The notes: a model not told the origin generated them from the sequence alone. A DNA stretch of 64,000 nt from Mycolicibacterium chitae (GCF_900637205.1 NZ_LR134355.1:682001-746000); one strand, 5' to 3'. Numbered from the stretch's first letter, positions 9,183 through 19,230 are shown. Translations and numbers: made by a program.

Positions 9183-11498
9183 GTGAAGTCCGGTCTCAGT
9201 CCTGAAACGCCCGCCGTCGACACCGTCGAGCTGGCCGCGGCCACCCCCGATCAACCGCAGCCGTTTCGCGAGCTAGGGCTCAAGGACGACGAGTACGCGC
9301 GGATCCGGGAGATCCTCGGCCGCCGCCCCACCGACGCCGAGCTGGCGATGTACTCGGTGATGTGGAGCGAGCACTGCTCCTACAAGTCCTCCAAGGTGCA
9401 CCTGCGCTACTTCGGGGAGACCACCACCGAGGAAATGCGCGCCGGGATGCTTGCGGGCATCGGCGAGAACGCCGGCGTGGTCGACATCGGTGACGGCTGG
9501 GCCGTGACGTTCAAGGTCGAATCGCACAACCACCCGTCCTACGTGGAGCCCTACCAGGGCGCGGCCACCGGCGTCGGCGGCATCGTCCGCGACATCATGG
9601 CCATGGGCGCGCGCCCGGTCGCGGTAATGGACCAGCTGCGCTTCGGCGCGGCCGACGCCCCCGACACCCGCCGCGTGGTCGACGGCGTGGTCCGCGGCAT
9701 CGGCGGCTACGGCAACTCGCTGGGCCTGCCCAACATCGGCGGCGAGACCGTCTTTGACGCCTCCTACGCCGGCAACCCGCTGGTCAACGCGCTGTGCGTC
9801 GGAGTGCTCCGCAAGGAGGACCTGCACCTGGCCTTCGCCTCGGGCACCGGCAACAAGATCATCCTGTTCGGCGCGCGCACCGGGCTCGACGGCATCGGCG
9901 GCGTCTCGGTGCTGGCCTCGGAGACCTTCGCGGGTGACGAATCCGGTTCGGGGCGAAAGAAACTGCCCGCGGTGCAGGTGGGCGACCCGTTCATGGAGAA
10001 GGTGCTCATCGAGTGCTGCCTGGAGCTCTACGCCGCCGGCCTGGTGGTCGGCATCCAGGACCTGGGTGGTGCCGGACTGTCCTGCGCCACTTCGGAATTG
10101 GCCTCCGCCGGCGACGGCGGCATGGCCATCGAGCTGGAGCAGGTGCCGCTGCGCGCGGCCAACATGACCCCGGCCGAGGTGCTGTCCAGCGAATCGCAGG
10201 AACGCATGTGCGCCGTCGTCGCGCCCGAGAACGTCGAGGCGTTCCTGGCGGTCTGCCGCAAGTGGGAGGTGCTGGCGACCGTCATCGGTGAGGTGACCGA
10301 CGGCGACCGGCTGCACATCACCTGGCACGGGGAGACCGTGGTGGACGTGCCGCCGCGCACCGTGGCCCACGAGGGCCCGGTCTACGAGCGTCCGGTGCAG
10401 CGGCCCGAGAGCCAGGACGCGCTGATCGCCGACAGCTCCAAGAGCCTGCCGCGGCCGCAGACCGGCGCGGAACTGCGCGCGACTCTGCTTGCGCTGCTGG
10501 GCAGCCCGCACCTGTGCAGTCGGGCGTTCATCACCGAGCAGTACGACCGGTACGTCCGCGGCAACACCGTGCTGGCCGAGCACGCCGACGGCGGGGTGCT
10601 GCGCATCGACGAGCAGACCGGGCGCGGCATCGCGATCTCCACCGACGCCTCGGGCCGCTACACCCAGCTGGACCCGTACACCGGGGCCCAGCTCGCGCTG
10701 GCCGAGGCCTACCGCAACGTCGCGGTCACCGGCGCCACGCCCGTCGCGGTCACCAACTGCCTGAACTTCGGCTCGCCGGAGGACCCCGGCGTCATGTGGC
10801 AGTTCTCCCAGGCGGTCCGCGGCCTCGCCGATGGCTGTGCGGCCCTGGGTATTCCGGTCACCGGCGGCAATGTCAGCTTCTACAACCAGACCGGTGCCAC
10901 GCCGATCCTCCCGACCCCGGTGGTGGGCGTGCTCGGGGTCATCGACGACGTCACCCGCCGCATCCCGACCGGCCTGGGCACCGAGCCGGGGGAGACCCTG
11001 TTCCTGCTCGGCGACACCCGCGACGAGTTCGACGGCTCCATCTGGGCGCAGGTCACCGCCGATCATCTCGGCGGCGTGCCGCCGCGCGTCGACCTGGCCC
11101 GCGAGCAGTTGCTGGCCGAGGTGCTGGCCGCCGCCTCCCGCGACGGGCTGGTGTCGGCGGCCCACGACTTGAGCGAGGGCGGGCTGATCCAGGCGGTGGT
11201 GGAGTCCGCGCTGGCCGGCGAAACCGGTTGCCGCATCCTGCTTCCTGAGGATGCCGACGCCTTTGTCCTGCTGTTCTCCGAGTCGGCCGGGCGCGCGCTG
11301 GTCGCGGTGCCCCGCACCGAGGAGAGCCGGTTCCGCGCGATGTGCGAGGCCCGGGGGCTGCCCGCGGAGCGGATCGGCGTCGTCGACACCGGGGCACCCG
11401 GTGCGGAGGCCGCGGTCGAGGTGCAGGGTCAGTTCACCGTCTCGCTCGACGAGCTCAGAGCGACGTGGGAGGGCGTACTCCCGAAGCTGTTCGGATGA
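9183..11498 (+). CDS. purL: Phosphoribosylformylglycinamidine synthase, large subunit PurL
   Basis: 771 aa small-type PurL, which aminates FGAR to FGAM with ATP and ammonia from PurQ. Recognisable segments: [12 protein letters not shown] (catalytic His), KVESHNHPS, the AIR-synthase-like repeats with [14 protein letters not shown] glycine loops, [27 protein letters not shown], and [10 protein letters not shown]. Very close to the M. tuberculosis protein as I recall it. Alternative start GTG 9177 lies between the -10 and the likely transcript start, so GTG 9183 is preferred. Confidence 0.97.
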   Translation: MKSGLSPETPAVDTVELAAATPDQPQPFRELGLKDDEYARIREILGRRPTDAELAMYSVMWSEHCSYKSSKVHLRYFGETTTEEMRAGMLAGIGENAGVVDIGDGWAVTFKVESHNHPSYVEPYQGAATGVGGIVRDIMAMGARPVAVMDQLRFGAADAPDTRRVVDGVVRGIGGYGNSLGLPNIGGETVFDASYAGNPLVNALCVGVLRKEDLHLAFASGTGNKIILFGARTGLDGIGGVSVLASETFAGDESGSGRKKLPAVQVGDPFMEKVLIECCLELYAAGLVVGIQDLGGAGLSCATSELASAGDGGMAIELEQVPLRAANMTPAEVLSSESQERMCAVVAPENVEAFLAVCRKWEVLATVIGEVTDGDRLHITWHGETVVDVPPRTVAHEGPVYERPVQRPESQDALIADSSKSLPRPQTGAELRATLLALLGSPHLCSRAFITEQYDRYVRGNTVLAEHADGGVLRIDEQTGRGIAISTDASGRYTQLDPYTGAQLALAEAYRNVAVTGATPVAVTNCLNFGSPEDPGVMWQFSQAVRGLADGCAALGIPVTGGNVSFYNQTGATPILPTPVVGVLGVIDDVTRRIPTGLGTEPGETLFLLGDTRDEFDGSIWAQVTADHLGGVPPRVDLAREQLLAEVLAAASRDGLVSAAHDLSEGGLIQAVVESALAGETGCRILLPEDADAFVLLFSESAGRALVAVPRTEESRFRAMCEARGLPAERIGVVDTGAPGAEAAVEVQGQFTVSLDELRATWEGVLPKLFG

Positions 11499-11508
11499 TG
11501 CCGGCGTA

Positions 11509-13251
11509 ATGACCCGGCCCGTCGAGCGCAGCGGACCCCACTCGCTGGTGGTATGGGCGTGGGGGCTGCTTCGACTCGACTTCGCCGGCATCGCGTTCGG
11601 CGCGCTGTTCTTCTGCCTGTCGCTGACGCCATCGCTGCTGCCGCGCAGCTGGCAGTTCGCCGGGCTGATCGGTGGCATGAACGCGGCGCTGGGGTACGGC
11701 ATCGGGGTGCTCATCGGTAAGGGTTTCCGCCGCTTCGTGTTACGCAACCGCAGCTGGTGGCCGCCGTCGGTGCGCACCCAGGCCGCGCTGAAGGTCGCGA
11801 CGGTGGGCACCGCGATCACGGCGTCGGTGCTGATGGTGGTGCCGGCCACCCGCTGGCAACGCCAGGTGTCCGAGCTGATGGGCATTGCCGGTCCCGGGAC
11901 GGCCGGCTACACCCGCACGCTGGTGGTCGCCGCCGCGGTGGCGATGGCCCTGATCGCCGTCTTCCGCGTGCTGCTGGACCTCACCAAACTGGTTGCGCGG
12001 CTGTTGATCCGACGCTGGCGGCTCAACAGCGAGGTGGCCCAGTTCATCGGCACCGCGGTGGTGGTGATCCTGGTCATCGCGCTGATCAACGGTGTGCTGC
12101 TGCGCGGCTTCCTCGCGGGCGCGAGCCGGGTGTTCCAGCCGCAGAACACCGCCACCCGCGACGGCGTCGAGCAGCCGCTCGAGTCCGAAAGGTCGGGCAG
12201 CCCGGACTCTTTCGCGTCCTGGGACTCGCTGGGCTATCAGGGCCGCAACTTCGTGGCCGCCGGGCCGGACGCCGCCGAGCTGACCCGGATCAACGGCACC
12301 CCGGCCAGGGAACCCATCCGGGTGTACTCCGGGTTGCAGACCGCCGACACCGACGAGGCGCGGCTGGCGGTGCTGCTCAGCGAGTTGCACCGCACCAACG
12401 CCTTCGACCGCGAGGTCCTGGTGATCGTCCCGACCACCGGGACCGGCTGGGTCAACCCGGTCGCGGCGCGGGCGGTGGAGCTGATGTACAACGGCGACAC
12501 CGCCATCGTGGCGCTGCAGTACTCGTATCTGCCCAGTTGGATCTCCTTCCTCGGCGATCAGCAGAAGTCGATGCGCTCGGGCCAGATGCTCATCGATGCC
12601 GTGCACGACCGCTGGGCCGAACTGCCGGAGCAGCAGCGGCCCAAGCTGATGCTCTACGGCGAGAGCCTGGGTTCGATGGCGGGGCAGAGCGCCTTCGGCT
12701 ACCTGCCGGACATCGCGCTGATGGGCTTCGATTCGGTGCTGTGGGTGGGGCCGCCGCAGGCCAGCCCGCTGTGGCGGGCCCTGATCGAGCGGCGCGACCC
12801 CCGCACCACCGAGGTCGCGCCGCGCTACGACAACGGGCGCACGGTCCGGTTCTCCCAGGCCGGCGACCCCGCGGAGGTCGCCCGCGACACCGCCGAACCG
12901 TGGGACGACACCCGCGTGCTGTTCCTGCAGCACGCCTCCGACCCGATCGTCTGGTGGTCGCCGAAGCTGCTGTTCTCCCGGCCGGACTGGCTGGTCGAGC
13001 CGCCCGGTCAGGACCGCACCGCCGCCATGCAGTGGTACCCGTTCGTCACGTTCTCGCAGGTGGGTGCCGACATGCTCAACGCGGCGGACATGCCCGCCGG
13101 CCACGGGCACAACTACGACAACGTCATCCTCGACGGCTGGGTCGCCGTCGCGCCGCCGCCGGACTGGACCGCCGCGGACACCGAGCGCATCCGCCGGGCG
13201 CTGGAGCGGACCGTCGGCGCCGACGGACCCGAGTACTCCTGGGTCAGCTGA
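11509..13251 (+). CDS. Membrane-anchored alpha/beta hydrolase (Abhydrolase_9 type)
   Basis: 580 aa. The N-terminal third holds four to five hydrophobic segments (for example FGALFFCLSLTPSLLPRSW, ALGYGIGVLIG, VVVILVIALINGVLLRGFL). The C-terminal part is an alpha/beta hydrolase with nucleophile elbow GESLGSMAGQSAF (about residues 383-395). The arrangement fits the mycobacterial PF10081-type family of predicted membrane esterases. ATG 11509 follows the purL stop by 10 nt, so it may share the purL transcript. Substrate unknown; lipid or ester hydrolysis is a family-level guess. Confidence 0.8.
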   Translation: MTRPVERSGPHSLVVWAWGLLRLDFAGIAFGALFFCLSLTPSLLPRSWQFAGLIGGMNAALGYGIGVLIGKGFRRFVLRNRSWWPPSVRTQAALKVATVGTAITASVLMVVPATRWQRQVSELMGIAGPGTAGYTRTLVVAAAVAMALIAVFRVLLDLTKLVARLLIRRWRLNSEVAQFIGTAVVVILVIALINGVLLRGFLAGASRVFQPQNTATRDGVEQPLESERSGSPDSFASWDSLGYQGRNFVAAGPDAAELTRINGTPAREPIRVYSGLQTADTDEARLAVLLSELHRTNAFDREVLVIVPTTGTGWVNPVAARAVELMYNGDTAIVALQYSYLPSWISFLGDQQKSMRSGQMLIDAVHDRWAELPEQQRPKLMLYGESLGSMAGQSAFGYLPDIALMGFDSVLWVGPPQASPLWRALIERRDPRTTEVAPRYDNGRTVRFSQAGDPAEVARDTAEPWDDTRVLFLQHASDPIVWWSPKLLFSRPDWLVEPPGQDRTAAMQWYPFVTFSQVGADMLNAADMPAGHGHNYDNVILDGWVAVAPPPDWTAADTERIRRALERTVGADGPEYSWVS

Positions 13252-13262
13252 GCGAAACCGCC

Positions 13263-14471
13263 TCAGGGATTGATGGTGTACTCGCCCACCTGCCGGCCCC
13301 ACACGTGGTCGACGAGCAACGGGCTGCCGAGTTCGAGGTGGTTGTAGGGCGCGATGCTCGCGCCGGTGTCCATCACCAACGTCGGCGCCGGCCACAGTTC
13401 GCGGGTGATCGACTGCCAACAGCCGGGCCGACCACCCGGACCGCCCTTGGCGTTGACCCGCGGCAGGTTGTCCGGATAGATGTACGGCGGCTCGGCGCCC
13501 GTTACCCCGCCGCCGCTGAAGCTGTTCAGCGAATAGCCGTTGGCGCCCAACGCGCCGGCCACCCGCGGCGCGACCTGCGCGTAGTTGCGCAGCGTGCAGA
13601 ACAGCGACGGGCTGTGCTCGTCGAACACGCGCGCCGTCGGCAACAGGTCCCGGGCGGCGGCCACCAGGTACGGCCCGGCGGGCTCGAAGGTCTCGGTGGC
13701 CGTCCGGCCGAAGCCCACCGCGCCCAGCAGGGCGGCGCTCAGCGCGTCACGCTGCCGGTTCAGGGTGGTGGCCGTCGTGGCGGCGCCGGCCAGGGCGTCC
13801 AGGAGATCCGGCGCGGCCGCGGTGTAGACCTCGGTCAGGTCGGCCAATCGGGCCGTGGCGTATCGCAATCGGGGCAGCCGCGGGTTGACCTCGTCGAGAA
13901 TGGCGTTGCCGTCGGCCAGGGCGGCGCCGAACCGTGCACCCAGCCCGGTCAGGCCCTCGGCGACCGCCGACAGCGTCGCGTTCAGCCGCACCGGGTCCAC
14001 CCGCTCCGCGATGGCCAGGATGGACTCGAACAGCGTGTTGAACTCGGTGCTGACCGACCGCACCCGGATCGGATCGTCGGGTGAAAGGCGTTGCGCCGAC
14101 GGGTTTTCCGGAGAGGTCAGCGAAACGTACTTGTTGCCGAAGACGGTGGTGGCGGTGATGTCGGCGACGACGTCGGCCGGCAGCATCGCGGCGTAGCGCG
14201 GTGCGACGTCCACCGCCAGGCGGGCGGCGGTCGCCCCGCCGGCCGGTACCGTGTCCACGGCGACCACCCGGCCGATCCGCACCCCGTTGAACGTCACCTT
14301 CGCGCCGGGTTCCAGCACCAGACCTGAGCGGTCGGCGTCGAGCGTCAGGCGCGTCGTCGCGGTGAACGCCCCGCGGAACTGGCCGTACCCGAGGGCGGCC
14401 ACCAGCAGCACCAGCGCCGCCAACCCGGCGCCGAGCGTCCGCCGCGTCGAGGTCCGCAGTGCGCCGGCCAT
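13263..14471 (-). CDS. Orphan Mce-family (MlaD-type) lipid-transport substrate-binding protein
   Basis: 402 aa. One N-terminal transmembrane helix (LGAGLAALVLLVAALGYGQF) is followed by an MCE/MlaD domain (LTLDADRSGLVLEPGAKV, FNGVRIGRV) and the Mce-specific helical region through about residue 250. The C-terminal tail contains SLNSFSGGG and PYIYPDNLPRVN, seen in MceA-like proteins. Mce proteins normally occur in six-gene mce operons with YrbE permeases; here there is only one, beside purine genes. The codon for the upstream ORF extension to 14714 is not supported. Divergent from the next gene with 18 nt between. Confidence 0.9.
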   Translation of the reverse strand: MAGALRTSTRRTLGAGLAALVLLVAALGYGQFRGAFTATTRLTLDADRSGLVLEPGAKVTFNGVRIGRVVAVDTVPAGGATAARLAVDVAPRYAAMLPADVVADITATTVFGNKYVSLTSPENPSAQRLSPDDPIRVRSVSTEFNTLFESILAIAERVDPVRLNATLSAVAEGLTGLGARFGAALADGNAILDEVNPRLPRLRYATARLADLTEVYTAAAPDLLDALAGAATTATTLNRQRDALSAALLGAVGFGRTATETFEPAGPYLVAAARDLLPTARVFDEHSPSLFCTLRNYAQVAPRVAGALGANGYSLNSFSGGGVTGAEPPYIYPDNLPRVNAKGGPGGRPGCWQSITRELWPAPTLVMDTGASIAPYNHLELGSPLLVDHVWGRQVGEYTINP

Positions 14472-14489
14472 GGTCTGAGAACCTAGGGT

Positions 14490-14915
14490 ATGGCCGCCCG
14501 TAGCAAAGCTGATCCGACAAAGACCCGGGCCGCGGTCGCCGCGGTGGCCGCCTGGCTGCGCGACGAGACCGCCGCGGCCGCGCCGGCACGCGCCGAACTC
14601 GCCGACGCCGTCCGGCTTACCGCGCGGACCCTGGCGGCGCTGGCCCCGGGCGCGTCGGTGGAGGTGCGGGTCCCGCCGTTCGTCGCGGTGCAATGCATCG
14701 CGGGTCCGCGGCACACCCGCGGGACCCCACCGAATGTGGTGGAGACCGACCCGCGGACCTGGCTGCGGCTGGCGACCGGGCTGGTGCAGGTCGACGAGGC
14801 CGTCGCCGAGGGCGGGCTGTCGCTCTCCGGTCCGCGCGCCGGCGAGATCGCCCAGTGGCTGCCGGTGGTCAGCGGAAGTACGGATACTCCTGAACCCAGT
14901 GGAAGCCCCGGTTGA
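14490..14915 (+). CDS. Rv0807-like protein (sterol-carrier-family annotation)
   Basis: 141 aa, Ala-rich, with the conserved core VEVRVPPFVAVQCIAGPRH, TRGTPPNVVETDPRTWLRLA and the tail LSLSGPRAGEIAQWLPVV. Actinobacterial homologues are commonly labelled sterol carrier family protein; a lipid ligand is unproven. Recalled context matches M. tuberculosis, where Rv0807 precedes purF (Rv0808). Its last 47 nt overlap the 3' end of the opposite membrane-protein gene, so the two transcripts are complementary at their ends. Confidence 0.8.
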   Translation: MAARSKADPTKTRAAVAAVAAWLRDETAAAAPARAELADAVRLTARTLAALAPGASVEVRVPPFVAVQCIAGPRHTRGTPPNVVETDPRTWLRLATGLVQVDEAVAEGGLSLSGPRAGEIAQWLPVVSGSTDTPEPSGSPG

Positions 14916-16200
14916 ACAGGGGCAAACCGTCCGGGTCGGTGCGCTGCAAGGTCATGGTGACCGGTTGATCGGCGACGGTGCCGACCAGTTGTAGCTCGTC
15001 GCCCGCGCGGGTGAAGGTGAACGTGCCCGACGGGTCCCCGTCGAGCCGCAACGTCCGGTCCGCGACGTCGACGGCGGCCTGGACCGGTTGCAGCGTGCCG
15101 TCCATCTTCTGCACCGCGGCGACCTCGGGGGCGTCGAACACCAGCCGCTGCCAGCGGGTGTCGTCGGTCGTCAACGGTGGCACCACGGCACCGTCGCGGA
15201 CGTATTCCGACACCGTCCAGATGCCGTACAGCTCGGGTTTGGCGCTGCCGCCGCCGTAGCTGCGCCACGCGTCCCAGCTGATCGACGTGGTCCCGACCAA
15301 TATCCAGATGCCGACGAGCACCTGCACCGCCACGGCGATCCGGTTGGCGCGCGCCGAGGCGAACAACGGCGGCTGGGTCGCCGGTGCGGCCGGGCGCTGC
15401 AGCACCAACAGGTTGGCCAGCCGCTGCAGTTGCGGTGCCAGCAGGACCAGACTCAACGCCAGCAGGTGGAAGGACAGGATCTTCACCGGGACGTCGAACG
15501 TCATGTTCAACAGGAACACCTGGGCCATGCTCGCCGCGCTGAGCAGGGCGCCGAGCGTCGCGGTGCGCGGCAGGAACAGCAGCAGCCCGCCGAGGACCTC
15601 CACGCCGCCGAGCAACATCTCGTACGGGTACGAGCTGCCGACCTGCAGCCACAGCACCGAGGCCGGGCTGAACTCGCCGTAGGGCTGCAGCAGCGCGCTG
15701 GGCGCCGGCGCGGGCATCTGGGTGGGGATCAGCTTGGCCATCCCGTAGAACAGCATCTGTCCGCCGAGGCACAGCCGGACGAACACCAGGAACCAGGCGT
15801 GCAGCCGGGGGTATCCGACCCGGCGCCGGTCGGCCACCGACCACACCGCCGTCGCGAGCACCGCCACCACCAGCAGGCAGAACACCAGCACCCAGATCAC
15901 GGCCTGATCCCCGCTGCCGGAATCGGGGCGCAGCTGCGCGTCGACCCCGAAGACCGTGCGGCCGACCCAGCTCAGCGCCGGGTCGAGCAGCACCAGCTGC
16001 CACAGCACCGCGCGGTCGGGCAGCAGCGTGGCGAGGATCCCCGCGAAGGCGAAGGTGATCTGCGCGAACAGCAGGCAGAACAGGCCGAAGTAGACGAAGC
16101 AGAACCGGAAGGCGACCCGGGTGGCCGGGCGCCAGGGCGGGACCGGGGCATCCTCGGCGTTTGCTGGCGGGCTCGCCGGGTCGGACTGGGCCGTGTGCAC
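14869..16200 (-). CDS. DoxX-like polytopic membrane protein
   Basis: 443 aa with about seven hydrophobic helices (for example FCFVYFGLFCLLFAQITF, WVLVFCLLVVAVLATAVW, LLGGVEVLGGLLLFL, ILSFHLLALSLVLLA) and a C-terminal extracytoplasmic domain of about 120 residues rich in beta-type sequence. The central helices resemble the DoxX/DoxD-like group. GTG 16200 is preceded by GGAGGT with a 4-nt gap, which makes it the better start than the open frame reaching 16308. Function unknown. Its 3' end overlaps the convergent neighbour. Confidence 0.75.
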   Translation of the reverse strand: MHTAQSDPASPPANAEDAPVPPWRPATRVAFRFCFVYFGLFCLLFAQITFAFAGILATLLPDRAVLWQLVLLDPALSWVGRTVFGVDAQLRPDSGSGDQAVIWVLVFCLLVVAVLATAVWSVADRRRVGYPRLHAWFLVFVRLCLGGQMLFYGMAKLIPTQMPAPAPSALLQPYGEFSPASVLWLQVGSSYPYEMLLGGVEVLGGLLLFLPRTATLGALLSAASMAQVFLLNMTFDVPVKILSFHLLALSLVLLAPQLQRLANLLVLQRPAAPATQPPLFASARANRIAVAVQVLVGIWILVGTTSISWDAWRSYGGGSAKPELYGIWTVSEYVRDGAVVPPLTTDDTRWQRLVFDAPEVAAVQKMDGTLQPVQAAVDVADRTLRLDGDPSGTFTFTRAGDELQLVGTVADQPVTMTLQRTDPDGLPLFNRGFHWVQEYPYFR

Positions 16201-16464
16201 TCGTACCTCCGTCAACCCCCGTTGCGACAGCGCGGGCGCAACAATGCCGCCCCCGGCGCCCCGACGCAAGGCAATATCTCGGCTGGATGCGCAAAACTGC
16301 TGGAGCACAGGGGGTTTCGGGCTCGAGAAAAGTCAGGGGAGGTCACCCGTCCGGTGCCAGTGTTGGGCGACCGGGCCCGGCCGGGATTGTGACATTGCCC
16401 ACCGTAAACTGCCTGGCCTGCAAAGAATCGGTTGCCGATGGCTTTACTGGCCGTCAGGTGGCCG

Positions 16465-16470
16465 TAGACT
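16465..16470 (+). promoter_or_regulatory. Likely -10 hexamer of purF; note on region 16201-16511
   Basis: TAGACT at 16465-16470 is a good -10 about 41 nt before the purF start. The rest of this 311-bp divergent region shows no convincing operator, RNA gene or ORF. Confidence 0.4.
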
Positions 16471-16511
16471 GAACCACGTCACCCACCCCGCCTCAGGGAG
16501 CAGCCCGCAAC

Positions 16512-18062
16512 GTGACCAACGAACCGATCGAACTCGAGAATGCCCCCCGCGAAGAGTGCGGCGTATTCGGAGTGTGGGCCCCCGGCGAGGAAGTCGCCAA
16601 GCTCACCTACTACGGCCTGTACGCGCTGCAGCACCGCGGACAGGAAGCTGCCGGCATCGCCGTCGCCGACGGCTCCCAGGTACTGGTCTTCAAGGACCTG
16701 GGGCTGGTGAGCCAGGTCTTCGACGAGCAGACGCTGGCCGCCATGCAGGGCCACGTTGCCGTCGGGCACTGCCGCTACTCCACGACCGGCTCGACCACCT
16801 GGGAGAACGCCCAGCCGGTCTTCCGCAACACCACCGCCGGCACCGGCGTCGCGCTGGGACACAACGGCAACCTGGTGAACACCACCGAGCTGGCCGCGCG
16901 CGCCCGCGACGCCGGGCTGATCGACATGCGCGGGGCACCGGCGGCCACCACCGACTCCGACATCCTCGGCGCGCTGCTGGCGCACGGCGCCGCCGACTCC
17001 AGCCTGGAGCAGGCCGCCCTGGAGCTGCTGCCGGCGGTGCGCGGCGCGTTCTGCCTGACTTTCATGGACGAGAACACCCTCTACGCCGCCCGCGACCCCT
17101 ACGGCGTGCGGCCCCTGGCGTTGGGCCGCCTGGACCGCGGCTGGGTGGTGGCGTCGGAGACCGCGGCCCTGGACATCGTGGGCGCGTCGTTCGTCCGCGA
17201 CATCGAACCCGGTGAGCTGCTGGCCATCGACGCCGACGGCGTGCGGTCCTCGCGGTTCGCCAACCCCACCCCCAAGGGTTGTGTCTTCGAGTACGTCTAC
17301 CTGGCCCGCCCGGACAGCACCCTGGTCGGCCGTTCGGTGCATTCGGCGCGGGTGGACATCGGCCGCCAGCTGGCCCGCGAGATGCCCATCGATGCCGACC
17401 TGGTCATCGGCGTCCCGGAATCCGGCACCCCGGCCGCCGTCGGGTACGCCCAGGAGTCCGGCATCCCGTTCGGGCAGGGCCTGATGAAGAACGCCTACGT
17501 GGGCCGCACCTTCATCCAGCCGTCCCAGACCATCCGTCAGCTCGGCATCCGGCTCAAGCTCAACCCGCTGCGGGAGATGATCCGCGGCAAGCGCCTGATC
17601 GTCGTCGACGACTCGATCGTCCGCGGCAACACCCAGCGGGCGCTGATCCGGATGCTGCGCGAGGCCGGCGCCGTGGAGGTGCACGTGCGGATCGCGTCGC
17701 CGCCGGTGAAATGGCCGTGCTTCTACGGCATCGACTTCGCGTCGCCGGCCGAGCTGATCGCCAACGCGGCCAACGTCGACGGCACCCAGGACGAGATGCT
17801 CGACGCGGTCCGGCACGCCGTCGGCGCCGACACCCTGGGCTACATCTCGCTGGACGGCATGATCAGCGCCACCGAGCAGCCCGCCTCCCGGCTGTGCTGC
17901 GCGTGCTTCGACGGGGTTTACCCCATCGAACTGCCCAGCGAGTCCGCGCTGGGCAAGAACGTCATCGAGCACATGCTGGCCAATGCGGCGCGCACCGGCG
18001 GCCCCGCCGTCGGCGCCGTGCAGGCCGACAACGACAACGCGTCGGCGCTGCGGCGGCCCTGA
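16512..18062 (+). CDS. purF: Amidophosphoribosyltransferase PurF
   Basis: 516 aa; catalyses the committed step of purine synthesis, PRPP plus glutamine to phosphoribosylamine. A short propeptide precedes the N-terminal nucleophile Cys in EECGVFGV (about residue 16). The Ntn-hydrolase glutaminase domain (QHRGQEAAG, HCRYSTTG, GHNGNLVN) is followed by a phosphoribosyltransferase domain with the PRPP loop IVVDDSIVRGNT. Cys residues in KGCVFEYV, PCFYGIDF and RLCCACFDG match the Fe-S-cluster type. The start is GTG, with GGGAG 10 nt upstream. Confidence 0.97.
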   Translation: MTNEPIELENAPREECGVFGVWAPGEEVAKLTYYGLYALQHRGQEAAGIAVADGSQVLVFKDLGLVSQVFDEQTLAAMQGHVAVGHCRYSTTGSTTWENAQPVFRNTTAGTGVALGHNGNLVNTTELAARARDAGLIDMRGAPAATTDSDILGALLAHGAADSSLEQAALELLPAVRGAFCLTFMDENTLYAARDPYGVRPLALGRLDRGWVVASETAALDIVGASFVRDIEPGELLAIDADGVRSSRFANPTPKGCVFEYVYLARPDSTLVGRSVHSARVDIGRQLAREMPIDADLVIGVPESGTPAAVGYAQESGIPFGQGLMKNAYVGRTFIQPSQTIRQLGIRLKLNPLREMIRGKRLIVVDDSIVRGNTQRALIRMLREAGAVEVHVRIASPPVKWPCFYGIDFASPAELIANAANVDGTQDEMLDAVRHAVGADTLGYISLDGMISATEQPASRLCCACFDGVYPIELPSESALGKNVIEHMLANAARTGGPAVGAVQADNDNASALRRP

Positions 18063-18078
18063 CCGAGTAGCCGGAGGA

Positions 18079-18097
18079 CGGGCGGGAGACCCGCCCG
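18079..18097 (+). terminator. Hairpin between purF and purM
   Basis: CGGGCGGG and CCCGCCCG form a perfect 8-bp stem with loop AGA, 17 nt after the purF stop and ending 2 nt before the purM -10. There is no U-tract, which is usual for mycobacterial terminators; it may also affect the purM promoter. Confidence 0.55.
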
Positions 18098-18112
18098 GTA
18101 GATTGAGCACCG

Positions 18113-19198
18113 ATGATCGAGCGTGCTCAAGACCCCGTTGAATCTGATGTCATCTCGTATGCGTCGGCCGGGGTCGACATCGAGGCCGGCGACCGCGCCG
18201 TAGAACTGTTCAAGCCGCTCGCGGCCCGGGCCACCCGCCCCGAGGTGCGCGGCGGCATCGGCGGCTTCGCGGGGCTGTTCGCGCTGCGAGGTGACTACCG
18301 GGAGCCGCTGCTGGCCTCCTCCACCGACGGCGTGGGCACCAAGCTGGCCGTCGCGCAGGCGATGGACAAGCACGACACCGTGGGCCTGGACCTGGTCGCC
18401 ATGGTCGTCGACGACCTCGTGGTGTGCGGTGCGGAGCCGTTGTTCCTGCAGGACTACATCGCGGTGGGGCGCACCGTGCCCGAGCGGGTGCAGGCCATCG
18501 TCGCCGGCATCGCCGAGGGCTGCGTGCAGGCCGGCTGCGCCCTGCTGGGCGGCGAGACCGCCGAGCACCCCGGCCTGATGGCCCCGGACCACTACGACAT
18601 CTCCGCGACCGGCGTCGGTGTGGTGGAGGCCGACGACGTGCTGGGCCCGGACCGGGTCCGGCCCGGCGACGTCATCATCGCGATGGGCTCCTCGGGGCTG
18701 CACTCCAACGGGTATTCGCTGGCCCGCAAGGTGCTGCTGGAGATCGACCGGATGAACCTGGCCGGACACGTCGAGGAGTTCGGTCGCACGCTCGGTGAGG
18801 AACTGCTCGAGCCGACCCGGATCTACGCCAAGGACTGCCTGGCGCTGGCCGCCGAGACCCAGGTACGCACCTTCTGCCACGTCACCGGTGGAGGCTTGGC
18901 GGGCAACCTGGAACGTGTCATGCCGCCCGGGTTGGTCGCCGAACTCGACCGGGGGACATGGACGCCCGCACCGGTTTTCGGCATGATCGCCCAGCGCGGA
19001 CGCATCGAGCGGGCCGAAATGGAGAAGACGTTCAACATGGGCGTCGGGATGGTCGCCGTGGTCGCGCCGGAGGATACCGACCGGGCGCTGGCGATCCTGA
19101 CCGCCCGCCATCTGAACTGCTGGGTCCTAGGCACCGTGCAGAAGGGCAAGAAAGATGCCCAGCGTGCGAAGTTGGTGGGGCGGCACCCGAGATTCTAG
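18113..19198 (+). CDS. purM: Phosphoribosylformylglycinamidine cyclo-ligase PurM (AIR synthase)
   Basis: 361 aa; closes FGAM to aminoimidazole ribotide. Family segments: ISYASAGVDIEAGDRAVELFK, SSTDGVGTKLAVA, GLDLVAMVVDDLVVCGAEPLFLQDY, LLGGETAEHPG, and HVTGGGLAGNLERVMP near the C-terminus, with FNMGVGMVAVV. TAGATT at 18099-18104 is 8 nt before ATG, suggesting a leaderless or near-leaderless transcript separate from purF. Confidence 0.97.
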   Translation: MIERAQDPVESDVISYASAGVDIEAGDRAVELFKPLAARATRPEVRGGIGGFAGLFALRGDYREPLLASSTDGVGTKLAVAQAMDKHDTVGLDLVAMVVDDLVVCGAEPLFLQDYIAVGRTVPERVQAIVAGIAEGCVQAGCALLGGETAEHPGLMAPDHYDISATGVGVVEADDVLGPDRVRPGDVIIAMGSSGLHSNGYSLARKVLLEIDRMNLAGHVEEFGRTLGEELLEPTRIYAKDCLALAAETQVRTFCHVTGGGLAGNLERVMPPGLVAELDRGTWTPAPVFGMIAQRGRIERAEMEKTFNMGVGMVAVVAPEDTDRALAILTARHLNCWVLGTVQKGKKDAQRAKLVGRHPRF

Positions 19199-19210
19199 CG
19201 GCGTGGAGGG

Positions 19211-19230
19211 GGCGGCGCCTCAGCGCCGCC
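19211..19230. terminator. Convergent terminator after purM
   Basis: GGCGGCGC-ctca-GCGCCGCC, a perfect 8-bp stem, lies between the purM stop and the end of the opposite DUF3073 gene, overlapping the last codons of the latter. Confidence 0.6.

Noticed and set aside
9273..11885. 870-codon minus-strand ORF opposite purL
   Set aside because: High GC makes long antisense frames common; it has no family motifs and purL on the plus strand is certain.
16479..18110. 543-codon minus-strand ORF opposite purF
   Set aside because: Shadow of purF; low-complexity Gly/Val/Arg composition and no ribosome site.
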